Source: Symbiodinium natans (Eukaryota; Sar; Dinophyceae; Suessiales; Symbiodiniaceae). Taken from it: a DNA stretch of 64,000 nt. Below, piece after piece: positions 31,862-42,745 of this stretch. Position 1 is the first letter of the stretch, and each line of letters starts with the position of its first letter. The DNA lies in NCBI GenBank assembly GCA_905221605.1, contig CAJNDS010000668.1, positions 947,555-1,011,554 on the forward strand, given 5' to 3'. The notes beneath the pieces were generated by a model. It saw nothing but the letters and a program-made list of their open reading frames with translations, made no database searches and was not told where the DNA came from. A program made the position numbers and the translations under genes.

Positions 31862-31980
31862 CTAGAGCCTCCCTGGAGAGACCAAACCCAGAAACTCCCT
31901 GGAGTGCCCAACCCAGAGTCTCCCTGGAGTGCCAACCCCAGGGTCCCCCTGGAGTGCCCAACCCAATGCCCAACCCCAAT
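31862..31980. repeat. ~27-bp tandem repeat
   Basis: Four diverged units with CTCCCTGGAGTGCCCAACCC. Several overlapping frames are open because of the repeat. Confidence 0.8.
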
Positions 31981-32058
31981 TGCAAGCAAAGACTAAGACA
32001 ACGTATTTGAATCAATGTGTCTTTGTTTGAACATCCTGTCTGCGCTCTTTCCTTTCAG

Positions 32059-32167
32059 CGAGGAGCAAGGTGGGGATGTTCGAAGTAAAATAATTTTGAA
32101 CTTGTTTAACCCGAAACTGCTCAATGCTGCCAGAAGAAGTCGGGCAGAGACTACGACCTGCACTTGA
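32059..32167 (+). CDS. Candidate exon with strong acceptor
   Basis: Follows CTCTTTCCTTTCAG|, a pyrimidine-rich acceptor. Reads EEQGGDVRSKIILNLFNP, then KLLNAARRSRAETTTCT and TGA. Product unknown. Confidence 0.42.
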
Positions 32168-32707
32168 TGAGGCCCTGGAGGGCAGCAGCTGTCACTTTAT
32201 AGCATCTCCTGCGAGCCCAACGCCCCTTATGAGGTTCACATGCTCCTCATCATGACTTAAGGTACGCTATACTACTTTGAGGGGCATTTTTGCTCATCAG
32301 GTGGTTGCGTTTAGGGAGTGGCGTTTACACGGAGGGTTTCGGGGTTAGGGTTTAAGGTAGAGTTACAAGAGCCCTAGATCGGGATATATATATATATAAT
32401 ATACATGTGTGAGAACTTGGCCTAGCTGCTTCCCTACAGTCATAAGGGTTGTGAGTTGGGAAATAATAACGTATTGTTACAAGCCTGAAGACCCTGTAAC
32501 TGTGGCTAGTATACTTAGGGCTCTACAGATACGGGTCTCCCAGGAGGGAGAGAGAGAGAGAGAGATTCGGGTGCGTGTCATGACACCCGAGCTAGGCTCC
32601 AGATCCCCGGAAACTGAAGTGTGGGGTTTAGGGTTTTGAGCATCCTGGAGATTAGCCTGGGTAGAGTAAGCACGCCTTGAGCATCGGGCGTCAAAGTCGG
32701 ACTCTGT

Positions 32708-32770
32708 TTGTTCGTTGCTGCGCGCGACATCATGACATTAGGCACCGGCACAAATCGCAAAGTTCGTCAG
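32708..32770 (+). CDS. Candidate exon
   Basis: Reads LFVAARDIMTLGTGTNRK then VRQ, ending at CAG|GTCACT. No clear acceptor at the left edge. Confidence 0.33.
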
Positions 32771-32859
32771 GTCACTATGGATCAGAACCCCAGCCCCCAA
32801 ACCCGAAAAGCCTCAACACATTTTTTGGCTCTCTACACCTTCACTTCTCTTAGTAAAAC

Positions 32860-32861
<2 letters not shown>

Positions 32862-32925
<64 letters not shown>

Positions 32926-32949
32926 CAGCAGCAGTAGTAGTAGTAGTAG
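32862..32949. repeat. (AGT)n microsatellite
   Basis: AGT repeat with a short AGC block; the poly-Ser frame through it is an artefact. Confidence 0.96.
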
Positions 32950-33020
32950 GAATGGGATCTGGGACCAAACCCTAAACCCTAAACCCTAAACCCTAAACCT
33001 TGGGCCGCCCATGCTGTCAG

Positions 33021-33795
33021 GGAGAATGCCCGGTTCTTGGACGTCAATGAGGCAAGATCGCGTGGGCGAGCCAGGGTGCAGCGGGATTTTGGTGGCCTAC
33101 GTACAGATTTTGGGGCATAAGACCCTCAATGGAATCCCTAAACCCTAAACCCTAAACCCACATGGGTACCTGCACTCCCTGGCTTCGTAGAATCCTCTTT
33201 CAAGGGTTTTTCACCTCGAGCTCACGGTAGAAATTCCTCCCAGGGGTCCGTCGTAGATCTGTTCGCTGTCCTGTGAGGTTCAACTTCCGGTTGCTTGAGT
33301 TCGCTTACGCTAGGCTTTAAGCTCAGTGAAGCCTGAGCTGCTTTAGGCTGTAAGGTTGAAGAGGTGCAGGGTTTAGGGCAGCTGCTTCACATTTGGGTTT
33401 AGACAACCCTAAACCCTAAACCCGAAACCCGAAACCCTAAACCCTAAACCCTAAACCCTAAACCCAGCTCAGATGAACAAGAACTCCTGCACCATGGACT
33501 CCTGCCAGAAGGCCGCGCAAATCCTTACAGGGAGGGCCCCTGACTTTCCGGGGGTATAGGGTTTAGGGTTTAGGGTTTCGGGTTTCGGGTTTAGGGTTTT
33601 CAGGGACCCCCCAAATAGTAGGAATCCCTTATAACAAGGACCCCAAGAAGGTACCCCTAATTTCGTAAACCCCCATACTAGCCGTAGCTGAGAGGCTTAG
33701 AACACTCAAGCTAGTAGTACTTACAACCCAGCTTTGGGCGCGTAAGTAAGACTCCACTTGTAACCGCAGGTTCCATCCTGGTCGCGGCGCCAAGG
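33021..33795 (+). CDS. Three joined exons, unknown protein
   Basis: Exons 33021-33100, 33468-33553 and 33770-33795 join in phase. Exon 1 (after GCTGTCAG|) reads ENARFLDVNEARSRGRAR then VQRDFGGL and ends at C|GTACAG. Exon 2 follows a C-rich array and CCCAG|, reads QMNKNSCTMDSCQKAAQI then LTGRAPDFPG, and ends at GGG|GTATAGGGTTTAGGG. Exon 3 follows GTAACCGCAG|, reads VPSWSRRQ and ends at GG|GTTGAGG. Intron 2 carries MITE D. Not recognised; 5' and 3' ends not found. Confidence 0.52.
33601..33680. mobile_element. MITE family D copy inside an intron
   Basis: GGACCCCCCAAATAGTAGG, AATCCCTTATAACAAGGACC, then TACCCCTAATTTCG and TAAACCCCC. Confidence 0.65.
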
Positions 33796-33955
33796 GTTGA
33801 GGATTCAGGGTTTAGGCGGGATACAAAACCCTAAACCGAAACCCTAAACCCCCTCTCAGAGCCAGTCCCTAAACCCCAAATCCCTGGTCTGGGGGAACAG
33901 ACTCGATGGGGGTGGGGGGGGGGGGGGCTCCTTCTTATGATTCTCTGTCACGTAG

Positions 33956-34084
33956 GTATTGTTGAGGTGGCCCGCCGCGTTCTCAGGGTTTGGAGATGTG
34001 TGGCCAGGTATTTCGGCAGTTGGAGCACGTGCTTTGGTCTTGGTGGACTGTCGCTCGTCGAAATTCAGCCGAATGGCGGGCTAA
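33956..34084 (+). CDS. Candidate exon, two competing frames
   Basis: After TCTGTCACGTAG| one frame reads VLLRWPAAFSGFGDVWPG, then ISAVGARALVLVDCRSSK and ends at TAA at 34082. The next frame is also open (EVARRVLRVWRCVARYF). Function unknown. Confidence 0.4.
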   Translation, partial: VLLRWPAAFSGFGDVWPGISAVGARALVLVDCRSSKFSRMAG

Positions 34085-34140
34085 GCCCTTCATCCAAAGA
34101 CCCTTCAAAGCCTAAACCCTACCACCCTAACCCCTAAACC

Positions 34141-34739
34141 CTTTGTGCGCTCTCAGAAAATCTATGGGCCGAACATCACCATCACGAACCGGACATTCAA
34201 CCCACTCGTATTTGAAGAAGTACCACATTGTCCCGTCGTGCGGGAGCAAACTTCGCAAGCATGTGTTCAAGGAGTACCTTCCGTGGACGCGCGCGCGCTC
34301 TATGAGTGGAAGACACGGTCTGCCTGCTTCACTGCCTTTACTTCCCTCGCGCGTCGGTCAGAACTCTACCCCCATGAGCACGGCACTGGCTACCACCGCC
34401 ATCGCGCAGACCTTAGCGGATCACCATGTGTCGTTGATGCTGTGCTGGGTGGGCTCAAGACCCTGGATGCCAACAACCAGGCGATCCTGCTTTACAGTGA
34501 CGCCAGAAGCATTCTCAAAGTTCCACAGTCCTAGGGGTACTCCGGGGCTGTGGGGCCCGCGTCAAAGGCCACGACTGTGCCCTATCGCGTGGTCATGTTT
34601 TGGGGATTGCGGGACTACCGCCTCTTCCATCTTGAGGGGTTACGTGCTCTCGAAGGGGCTTTTGTTGTCGAGTCATCAGCTCCGCGGACCCCAGTCCCTT
34701 GACCTTCTGGGTATAATACGTGCAAATCGAAATCTCTGA
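34141..34739 (+). CDS. Long open region, unknown protein
   Basis: Two plus frames are open here, one for 198 codons (34143-34739) and one for 129 (34145-34534). The second contains the more natural text: SQKIYGPNITITNRTFNP, VDAVLGGLKTLDANNQAI, LLYSDARSILKVPQS. The first has SYLKKYHIVPSCGSKLRK. This is the longest telomere-repeat-free open segment of the window and may be an exon or a mobile-element gene fragment. No catalytic motif was recognised. Confidence 0.42.
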
Positions 34740-35459
34740 AACGGAGAAGTGTCGTCAACATGCGCGCGTGTTGCCGCGGAGCTCTGAGCTCGCGTTTCTC
34801 TAGTGGTGGGGGTGACGCCAGACTCTCCTGCTTCTGCTTTTGAGTCATATCCCTAAAGCCAAGAAGCCCTTGAGTTTCAGAGATATTTGGAGCATCCCGT
34901 GGCTGCTTTGCCTTGCGATCCCCGGTCGGATGCTCTGGGGATCGCGGGGGGTAGGTGGAGGGTGAGTGAGCAATGTAAAGAAGCCTTTCCTATGTCGACC
35001 CTAGCCATCTTGACCTCAAAGGCCAACGGAGGGCGAGCGCATGAGTCCCTTGAGTATGTGCTGTACTCCTACAGCAGGGCTTTGGCGGAACCAAATACAT
35101 CACTGTAACTTTCGGCTTGAGCGACTCAGCTTTCTGCATTCACATCTCGCTTTGCGGCAATCCCCTTCTGCATATGGTATCTCACAATGGACGAGGTCGC
35201 TCAAGGGCGTCCTGCTTTCAGCGTCATCTTTGCGACGTACTCTGAAGGCCCGACAGTGCTTGTATTCATGCACTAGTTCAGTGAAGCTATGCGTGCGTGG
35301 GCAGTCTGCGCCGCGGGCCACAGGTGCTCCGTCTGCGGGACGGGTTCCCCGGATACCACGTTGGGTCGACACCGATTCGTTTATTGACCACTGCTTATTC
35401 CGTTTATTGACAGCGCTAGCCCAGCATCTCGTGGACAAAGAGCATTGTTGAAGGGTAGG

Positions 35460-35870
35460 TTGCTGCCTACGGGAACAAGTGCTGCTTCTGGCGTCTTTTC
35501 GCTGGGCGTGACCACCTGGATCTTGTTTTCCGGGGGCGCCCGGCACGAGGCGCTGGCTGAACCCTTTCAAGTGTGACTGGGTCAAGAAGGTGAGGGAGGC
35601 CTGTGTGTCAAAAAATGGAGGATGCGCCCGGGCCGTTCATTGCCGACTTCACCTCCCCTCCACATTTTGTGGGATCACTATCTCTGGGCCGCGTCTTATG
35701 TAAGCACTCTGTTTGATGCGTCCAGGGTCGGTGCTAGACGACTCAAGTACTGGGAAGAAGGCTTTTGGTGCTTGGTTTGTGAATAAGATCGGTTGGTAAT
35801 GTTTTAGACCAAGAACCGTGTCCCGGCGCCCTTTGCTGAAACATTGTACAGTTGGGCTCTGAAGTGTCGC
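35460..35870. repeat. ~410-bp direct repeat, left copy
   Basis: Nearly identical to 36700-37110, offset by 1240 bp, with about 4-5% differences by eye. The pair could be terminal repeats of an element or a plain duplication; the intervening 830 bp has no recognisable element gene. Confidence 0.88.
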
Positions 35871-36699
35871 GCGCGAAGCGCGGGTTCCCCGCACTTCCTC
35901 AACTGAGGCCTCTTTTTTGTTTTTCATGTTCTGTTGTGGTGTTGACACAATGTGATTTCTGCCTCTCTGAGGAGACACAGGGAGACAGAGGGAGTGAAAG
36001 AGCGAGGAGAAAGACAAAGGGAGAGAAGAAGCGCAGGAGGCATCGATCAGCGCGCCGCTCTGAGGAGCTGAGGTTCGGGGAGTGGGGAACCTAAGTGTTC
36101 TCCTCCCCCGGTAACTAGTAACTAAGGGTGTGTACTTGTGTTTATTTTGTTTCTGGTATACGTCGTACTTAGCACTTGTTCATGTATTAGTTGCTGAGCA
36201 CCCTTAACCCCCAAGCTTATAAGGCCGGGACAAGCGGCTGCGGTCAGGAGTTAACAATGTAAGGTTTATAATGCTGTGGTGTTTTAGAATTTTAGAGTTC
36301 ATGGTGTTCTTATATGTTGTGGTGTAGACTCCTGGTCGTAGCCACTGGAGGGGCGGCCCTTTTTTTGCACGCGCAGCGCTGAGTGCTTGGTTCCGGAAGG
36401 GGAGCCACTGAGAAACAACAAGTTCTGGAGAGAAAGTTAAATGAATTGAGCATCTTTTAAATAATTAGGTAGTTTAAGTGAATTGTGTTTATTGAACAAT
36501 ATGAGGTTTAAGTAAATTGAGTAGACAAGGATGCATGAAGAAGTATGGGCAGGAGGACTGGCGTGTGGCGTGACCTTGCCGTGGAAAAGGCACCAACCTC
36601 AAGGTCAAGGCGCTTCAAGAGAGGGCTGAACACCATGAGTACACCGGGGCAGGAGTCGGCTTTTCTAGCGATGATGCTGGGGTGGAGCACGTGACTGCG

Positions 36700-37110
36700 T
36701 TGCTGCCTACGGGAACAAGTGCTGCTTCTGGCGCCTTTTCGCTGGGCGTGACCACCTGGATCTTGTTTTCCGGGGGCACCCGGCACGAGGCGCTGGCTGA
36801 ACCCTTTCAAGTGTGACTGGGTCAAGAAGGTGAGGGAGGCCTGTGTGTCAAAAAATGGAGGATGCGCCCGGGCCGTTCATTGCCGACTTCACCTCCCCTC
36901 CACATTTTGTGGGATCACTATCTCTGGGCCGCGTCTTATGTAAGCACTCTGTTTGATGCGTCCAGGGTCGGTGCTTGGCGACTCAAGTACTGGGAAGAGG
37001 GCTTTTGGTGTTTGGTTTGTGAATAAGATCGGTCGGTAATGTGTTAGTCTAAGTTCCGTGTCCCGGTGCCCTTTGCTGAAATATTGTACAGTTGGGCTCT
37101 GAAGTGTCGT
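36700..37110. repeat. ~410-bp direct repeat, right copy
   Basis: Matches 35460-35870 from TTGCTGCCTACGGGAACAAG to CAGTTGGGCTCTGAAGTGTC. Open minus-strand frames are shared by both copies, but differences are mostly silent to neither strand, so coding is doubtful. Confidence 0.88.
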
Positions 37111-37119
37111 GTGCAAAGC

Positions 37120-37935
37120 ATTCTCTCTGCAGTTGCCCTGTGGAGCATTGCTAGACGGGTGACAAAAAAAGCCTTAAACCCTACACAAAATATCCCTAAA
37201 CCCTAAACCCAACTCCCTGCGGAGTGTCGTCTGGGCGTCACCTCTGCACGTGGCAAAGACCCACCTCCCAATCCCTAATAACCTGAACCTCTTAGCTGAA
37301 GACTCGAGCCCGTGAACTCCATAGCAAAGCCCAAGGAGCCTTTGCTCATATCACTGGTTCAACTTACCGTAAATCTAAAGAGTAGTCCTCATGAAGAACT
37401 AGGGCATACTCCTTGATGAAGGCGTTTGGTCTTCTTTCGGCTAGAGTCAACTAAATATCTTCAACAGGTACCTTTAGATCCTCATTGATTACATAGTGCT
37501 TTCGGGGGCTCAGGTACATCCTAGAACCGAACCCTACCCTCCAGCTCAAGTGACCCAACACCTAAGGACATCCCCTGGCTGAATCTCGATGCTGCGCACT
37601 TGGATTGCGGGCTTCTGCGCGTTAGGAGTTGTGAGGGTTGAGTTCGTAGAGTTCGGTATACATTCTAGACAACTTTCTGGGGTGGGCCAGCTCAAATCCG
37701 TGCACATGGGAAAGTTCGGCACCTGCTTCCATCCATTTTTAGCTCCTCGGCTCGAAAACCCCTAAACCCCAACCACCCCCCCCCCCCTCACCTTCCGAGG
37801 TTGCTCGACGGACCGGGACATGTTGCATGCGGTGTGCAAGCCTCCGTGCACCCTGGAAGCCCAGAGACCTAAACCCTAAACCTTCTACACCCTAAACCCT
37901 AAACCTTCTACACCCTAAACCCTAAACCCGAAGCA
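37120..37935. other. Stretch without a supported gene
   Basis: Contains degenerate CCCTAAA runs at 37190-37210 and 37870-37930, a copy of the GGGTGACAAAAAAAGCC motif at about 37155, and a C-run near 37780. No exon was supported. Confidence 0.5.
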
Positions 37936-37937
37936 AG

Positions 37938-38132
37938 TTGCCAAGCCACGGTCTTGAGGTGTGGACCGTAAACTTGAAAATTCTCAGTAGGGCCGTGCTA
38001 ATTTGCAGTTCCCTTTTATTTTGGGGAGGGCCTCTTGCATGGGATCCCATTCCCAAAGTTAGAAAACCACCAGCTGGAAAACTCTGCTTGCCAGTTACGT
38101 ACCCAAATCGCCAAATCCCTGTGTCTCACTGA
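37938..38132 (+). CDS. Candidate ORF, 64 codons
   Basis: Reads LPSHGLEVWTVNLKILSR, then AVLICSSLLFWGGPLAWD and KVRKPPAGKLCLPVTYPN, ending at TGA. It starts right after a C-rich run. First codon is not ATG, so an exon if real. Confidence 0.4.
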   Translation: MPSHGLEVWTVNLKILSRAVLICSSLLFWGGPLAWDPIPKVRKPPAGKLCLPVTYPNRQIPVSH

Positions 38133-38447
38133 CGAAACGTGATTGTGAGCACCCTGCACTGCTACATCCTACATCCCATGGGTAAACCCATGTCCCTCTA
38201 CGTGTGCCCTAATTCCTGAATCCTAAACCCGTATAATGTTTATGGCATGTTTCGACGCCACGTCAAGCCGCGCGTCCATCTGGGAACCATCAGAAGTTGT
38301 TGAAAGCCCATGCTGCAACACTCGTTGCTATAAACAGATACTTAATAAAAAGAAACATGCAATATAGGTCTAAGTATGAACATGGCATCCGTTCATATTA
38401 ATGTACACACATATATTGTTTTTCATCGTTTTTCAATGCCTTGCCTG

Positions 38448-38681
38448 TCATGCTTCCAAAAAGGCGGCCGGCTTGAATTCTCTCAAGTCAACAGTGCCAT
38501 GGCTCACAGGCTCGTATATGCCAGAATTGGGGAACATTGGGAAATAAAGACGAGCAGCTACTGGGACATCTGATGCAGCAAAAGTAAGCAGATATTCAGG
38601 AGTGGCTGATTGATGATTGAGATCTCGATCCCTAAGAATTGTTTCAGGCATCTTCAATCCCAGATCTGGGTGATTGAGCAC
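38448..38681 (-). CDS. Minus-strand ORF, unknown
   Basis: A 77-codon minus-strand frame with an internal ATG: VLNHPDLGLKMPETILRD, then QSATPEYLLTFAASDVPV, AARLYFPMFPNSGIYEPV and VDLREFKPAAFLEA. Composition is much more natural than that of the overlapping plus-strand frame. The region is relatively AT-rich and lacks telomere-like repeats. No domain recognised. Confidence 0.5.
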   Translation of the reverse strand: MLNHPDLGLKMPETILRDRDLNHQSATPEYLLTFAASDVPVAARLYFPMFPNSGIYEPVSHGTVDLREFKPAAFLEA

Positions 38682-38841
38682 TCAATCCGCTCAACCTGGA
38701 AACCCTAAACCCTAAAACCCTAACCCCTAAACCCTCAACAAGAAAAGCCTAAACTCTTTCAGGGGATCTTCAACCGAGTGCCCAATCGGCCACCAGCTCT
38801 TTGCAAACTCGGTTTTGGCCACCCTCCCTCCCTCTCGTACC

Positions 38842-38996
38842 TACTTGGAGGTTCATGGTACGTACTAACCAATTATAACTGTACTTATAACCCCACTTAT
38901 AATACCCCTAAAGGGCCTTAGAGGGGTTATCCCTATTACAAGTAGGGTTATCAGCCCAGTTGTAAGTGGTTATTAAGTCCCATAAACCTCCAAGTA
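38842..38996. mobile_element. MITE family A, copy 2 (155 bp)
   Basis: TACTTGGAGGTTCATGG at the left and CATAAACCTCCAAGTA at the right, with an interior matching 9691-9846 in part (TATAACTGTACTTATAACCC, CAGTTGTAAGTGGTTATTAA). Confidence 0.85.
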
Positions 38997-39123
38997 AAGA
39001 AGGAAAACCGGATAACCCTTCCGAAATAACCTCAAGGGGACATGATGTGTAGACTTTAGACTCCAAGAGGGGTTTGGGGTTAAGGGTTTAGGGTTTAGGG
39101 TTTTGGGTTTTGGGTCTACGTTG

Positions 39124-41816
39124 ATGCCTAGGCAGTGTTTAGGTCTTGGTTCCAAGAGGATGTTTGCGCAGCACGAGAAGTTGAAGCTGAAGGATGTGAC
39201 TAGCTGGAGGCCGGACAGGGATGCGGTTCAGAGTGTTCGGTTTAGGGTTTAGGGTTTAGGGTTTAGGGTTTAGGGTTTAGGGTTTAGGGTTTAGGGTTTA
39301 GGGTTTAGGGTTTAGGGTTGGGTCTGACCTTGTGCCAGTGGTGCGCAGAATTCTGTGCCGGGTTTCGGCCCCAAACTACCTCAACCTCAAAACTCTGAAG
39401 TACCAAAGCCCTGAAGCCTTAATGCCTAAACTTTAAACCGGACGCCTTCAAGTAAACCCTGCACTGCCCGCTGCGAAGTACCGAACTACCAGAAACCCAA
39501 GCCTGTTGCGAAGAAAGATCCTAGATCCAGAGTCGCGCCAGCACCAACAGGCCAAGATGAAGGAAGGAAAGGAAACCTCATGAAGGGAGGAAACCTCATA
39601 TCCCATTGAGGCCAGAACTGGGATGCTTTTCCTGAGGCCAGATAGGGCTCGACCCCAAATCCCAAGCAAGCCGCCGCTGCCCTTGCTCTGTGGGCTTGGC
39701 TTACTGCCCCCTCAGCCCTAAACCTCAAGCCTCCAGCCTACGCCCCAAAGTGAGTTTAGGGTTTAGGGGCCCTTAGGGCGCTTTTGGGCGTTCAGCAGTG
39801 ATTCTTGGGATTTGAGGGGTCTCAGCTTGTGACCTCCGCTGGCAGGAAGGTTGCCCAAGGCATTAACTTCCCACGCTTCGAGTACGTGGCGTACCAGACG
39901 CTTCGACCGGGGCCTCTTAGGCTTTAGGGTTTAGGGTTTCGGGTTTAGGGTTTAGGATTTAGGGTTTAGGGTTTAGGGTTTAGGGGACCCCCAGTAAGTA
40001 CCCGAATTTACCTTCTTTTGTAAGATTGCCCCCAAACCCTGAACCCTAAGTTTTGAACGTGGGAGGCAGAGAACATCCTAACACTAAACCAAATTCTTGC
40101 ATATAGCACCGAAGGTTCAAGTTTTTTAGGGTTTCGGTTTTAGGTGTTGGGGTGTCGGGCAACGTGCACTGTAATCCCTCTGCAAAGACAGGGCTTAGGG
40201 TAGTTGGGGTTTCGGTTTCAAAAAGGAAGAAAGAAGGGTCTAGCGTTTCTCGGTCGCACTTGAGCATCCGACAAGTTCCGATGCTCAGCAGGACTTCCGT
40301 AGACACACGTCACGGCCAGGGCATAAACCCAGCACATGAAACCTCGCCCTGGTTCTTAGTAGGGAATGAGAGAATGAGGGCCCTATATATACCTTTGAAA
40401 GGATTATATAGGATACCTATATATACCCTTTAAGGGATTATATAAGGGCCATATATATATATATATATAGCCGTTGAGGGATTCTATAAGGGCTCTACAT
40501 ATATATATATATATATATATACCCTTGAAGGGATTATCTAGCGTACCTCATGCCCTCATTCTCTGTCTGCTAAGAACCAGCCAGACCCGACCCAAGGATG
40601 TGGACCATGCTTCACGAGGGCCGAGTCCTCGGATCACAGCCACAGGAGCAGCGCGTCTGCTTGTGTGTTTCTCTCTCTTCTTTATAGGCAGTCGCTTCTT
40701 AGCATTATGATCTCCTGGTGCTGGAGCACCCAGGAAGAATTCGAATAGCGAAACACATGCAAACAAAAAGCCCTGGCAAATGCGATTCGGTACCCCCTGC
40801 GGCCGGGATGGCCTGAAATACAATGCAAAAACTATGCGGAGAAAAAAAGCAAGAGCAATGCGGAAAAAATGAGAGAAACAAGCAACATTAATGCAATGTC
40901 CAGACACGACCAGAGGCTGTCGACTATTGGTGGGTATTTGAGCACTCTATCGCTGCTCACTAGGTAGCTGTTGATTCGTCTCCTTGGAAAATGTGCATTT
41001 TCTGTTTTTTTGCTTTTCGACTGATCTGCATGATTGCATTCCAGCTGCATTGTTGTTCAGCACATATTTTCTGTGGCACTGGGTTTGAGTTGTTTCTTCA
41101 TTGCTTTTCTGTTGCGCTTTATTCGCTTGTTTTAATTTTGGGTGGATGATGGCACGTGTTCCAGGACCGGCGATCTTAATCTTAGCATTGGCTGCGCTGT
41201 GAAGGCTTCCATGGCCGCTTTCAACTTCCTTTTCTCCACCTCTCCAATGTCTCCTCGGGCATGGGGTTTAGGGTTTAGGGCTTAGGGTTTAGGGTTTAGG
41301 GTTTAGGGTTTAGGGTTTAGGGTTTAGGGTTTAGGGCTGCAGCACTGTAGAATCTGCAATGCCTATCTGATGTCGTTGCGGATGTTGTCCTGTTACATGC
41401 TTTCTTGTTCGGCCCACCCCTCGGATCCAGAAACAAAATTGTGTTTGAGCTGACAATTCTCCTTTCCGCTACACTTTCGGCAGTACCACTTCAACATGCC
41501 GTGTTTTTGTGGATCTGTTGTGTTAGCTAGCAGCAGCGGGAAATGCTTGCATAGGAGTTAGCCGCGCTACAATTTCAGAGCTTGGTGGGAGGATGTGGAT
41601 CTTTTAGGAGATGCCAAGCTGGGATGATCTCTCTTGTTCTATTTTCCGTTTTTTTGTTTTTGTTGTTCTTTTCTCTGTCTCTCTCTCTCTCTCTGATTTC
41701 CTCGCTTAGGCTGGGACATCCGGGATGTGACGAACATCACCCGGGAGGCTGAGAAACCCACCTGGGGACGAAGTGAACCCAAACAGCATGCCACTGCAAT
41801 TCCGGTGAAGGCTTAG
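39124..41816 (+). CDS. Four-exon gene of unknown function, ~137 residues
   Basis: Exons 39124-39234, 39826-39920, 41165-41265 and 41710-41816 join in phase from ATG to TAG. Exon 1: MPRQCLGLGSKRMFAQHE, LKLKDVTSWRPDRDAVQS. Exon 2: RKVAQGINFPRFEYVAYQ. Exon 3: DLNLSIGCAVKASMAAFN. Exon 4: WDIRDVTNITREAEKPTW, SEPKQHATAIPVKA. Donors are GTTCGG, GC (AG|GCTTTAGGG) and GTTTAGGG; the last acceptor follows a long CT tract (GATTTCCTCGCTTAG|). Intron 2 (1244 bp) holds MITE F. Introns 1-3 all begin with or contain TTTAGGG arrays. The product was not recognised. An alternative acceptor (GTTTAG|) inside exon 1 could make the ATG internal. Confidence 0.55.
39238..39319 (+). repeat. TTTAGGG array, 11 copies
   Basis: Perfect heptamers at the start of the intron after exon 39124-39234. 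Confidence 0.95.
39493..39609 (+). CDS. Candidate exon, 38 codons
   Basis: After CTACCAG| reads KPKPVAKKDPRSRVAPAP, then TGQDEGRKGNLMKGGNLI and ends at TGA. It lies inside an intron of the four-exon model, so it is alternative, or the model is incomplete. Confidence 0.38.
   Translation, partial: KPKPVAKKDPRSRVAPAPTGQDEGRKGNLMKGGNLISH
40349..40580. mobile_element. MITE family F, full copy (232 bp)
   Basis: Terminal inverted repeats CTGGTTCTTAGTAGGGAATG and CATTCTCTGTCTGCTAAGAACCAG-type ends. Between them are three or four repeats of CCTTTGAAGGGATTATATAGG and two (AT)n tracts. Other copies are at 19950-20025 (partial) and 63785-63917. Located in intron 2 of the gene at 39124-41816. Confidence 0.85.
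40832..41050 (-). CDS. Candidate minus-strand ORF with a hydrophobic tail
   Basis: ATG opens MQLECNHADQSKSKKTEN, then HFPRRRINSYLVSSDRVL and ends with a leucine-rich hydrophobic run. It overlaps an intron of the plus-strand model. It may be real, but the AT-rich sequence makes chance frames likely. Confidence 0.28.
   Translation of the reverse strand: MQLECNHADQSKSKKTENAHFPRRRINSYLVSSDRVLKYPPIVDSLWSCLDIALMLLVSLIFSALLLLFFSA
41266..41336 (+). repeat. TTTAGGG array, 10 copies
   Basis: Begins at the donor of exon 41165-41265; one CTTAGGG variant. Confidence 0.94.
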
Positions 41817-42745
41817 ATCATTCATCCCACGGGGCTGATGATGCCACAAAAGGGTGGGGTTTTACATGGCCTTATGAGAGACGTTGATTGCACATCCAAC
41901 ACGCGGGAAAGCCATGGCTGCTTCCACAAAGACCGGTGCTGAGAAAGTCTTGACTACTACTTGCTTAAGAACCCCAAAACAGTTACAAACAAAAAGTAGT
42001 TGAGACAGCCTAAAGTGCATCTCAGCGGATGGAAGTCTATACCCTCAACCTCAAACCGTCAACCCTGCTCGCGGTTCGGCCAGCTATGCGGGAGCGAAAA
42101 AGCCCTCAACCTAAATCCGCAGAGAGGGTTTGGGGCTTCCGGGCTTCAGTGTTTTGCGGTGTCTCGCTTGGAGTCGTCGCAGTTCCAAGTAGAGTTACAA
42201 CTATAAGGACGCTAAGCTGAGCTGTACATACAGTATTACTTGCCTTAGCCTTAGTAGTGCTTAGTATTGCTTCGTGAAACTTAGTCTAACTTCGGTAGTA
42301 TTACTTAGTATAGCTTAGGCCACATGTGTGCCTTGACCAGAGTAAGTGTACCCAAGGAGGCCCCTCTGCAGGGTTTTGGGTTTAGGGTTTAAAGGGTTTA
42401 GGGTGTTGGTTAGACATCACACCAGAAACTAAAGTCTACACCCACGCGCCCACGTCCATCACACAGCTGGAAATGCAGGGGAACTATCCTTGCAGTCCCA
42501 TAAGGTTTTGGGTATTATGCTTCAGGGTCCTAAGTTCCGCGCCTCAAGATCTGCGCAGGACCGCAAATGTGGGTGAGCCCTTTAAGTGCAGCTTGTGCTT
42601 ACACAAGTAGCGCATGCTTGGCCTTCAGGCATATACAGGTAAGTGTGAAGGGCCCGCAGGGAAACCATCAAACCCTAAACCTTGCGCTGGTTGAGGTATA
42701 TTGCTGTTCCCCTGAACCCTAAACCCTAAAAGCCCTGACCCTCCG

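Noticed and set aside
31788-32015. Three overlapping 60-77-codon frames
   Set aside because: They arise from the ~27-bp tandem repeat at 31862-31980.
40474-40907. Minus- and plus-strand frames over MITE F and its right flank
   Set aside because: Part of each frame is MITE sequence with (AT)n, and neither has a splice or homology argument.
41343-41453. Exon reading CRICNAYLMSLRMLSCYM to a stop
   Set aside because: Open and protein-like, but it lies inside an intron whose flanking exons (to 41265 and from 41710) join in phase without it; kept only as a possible alternative exon.
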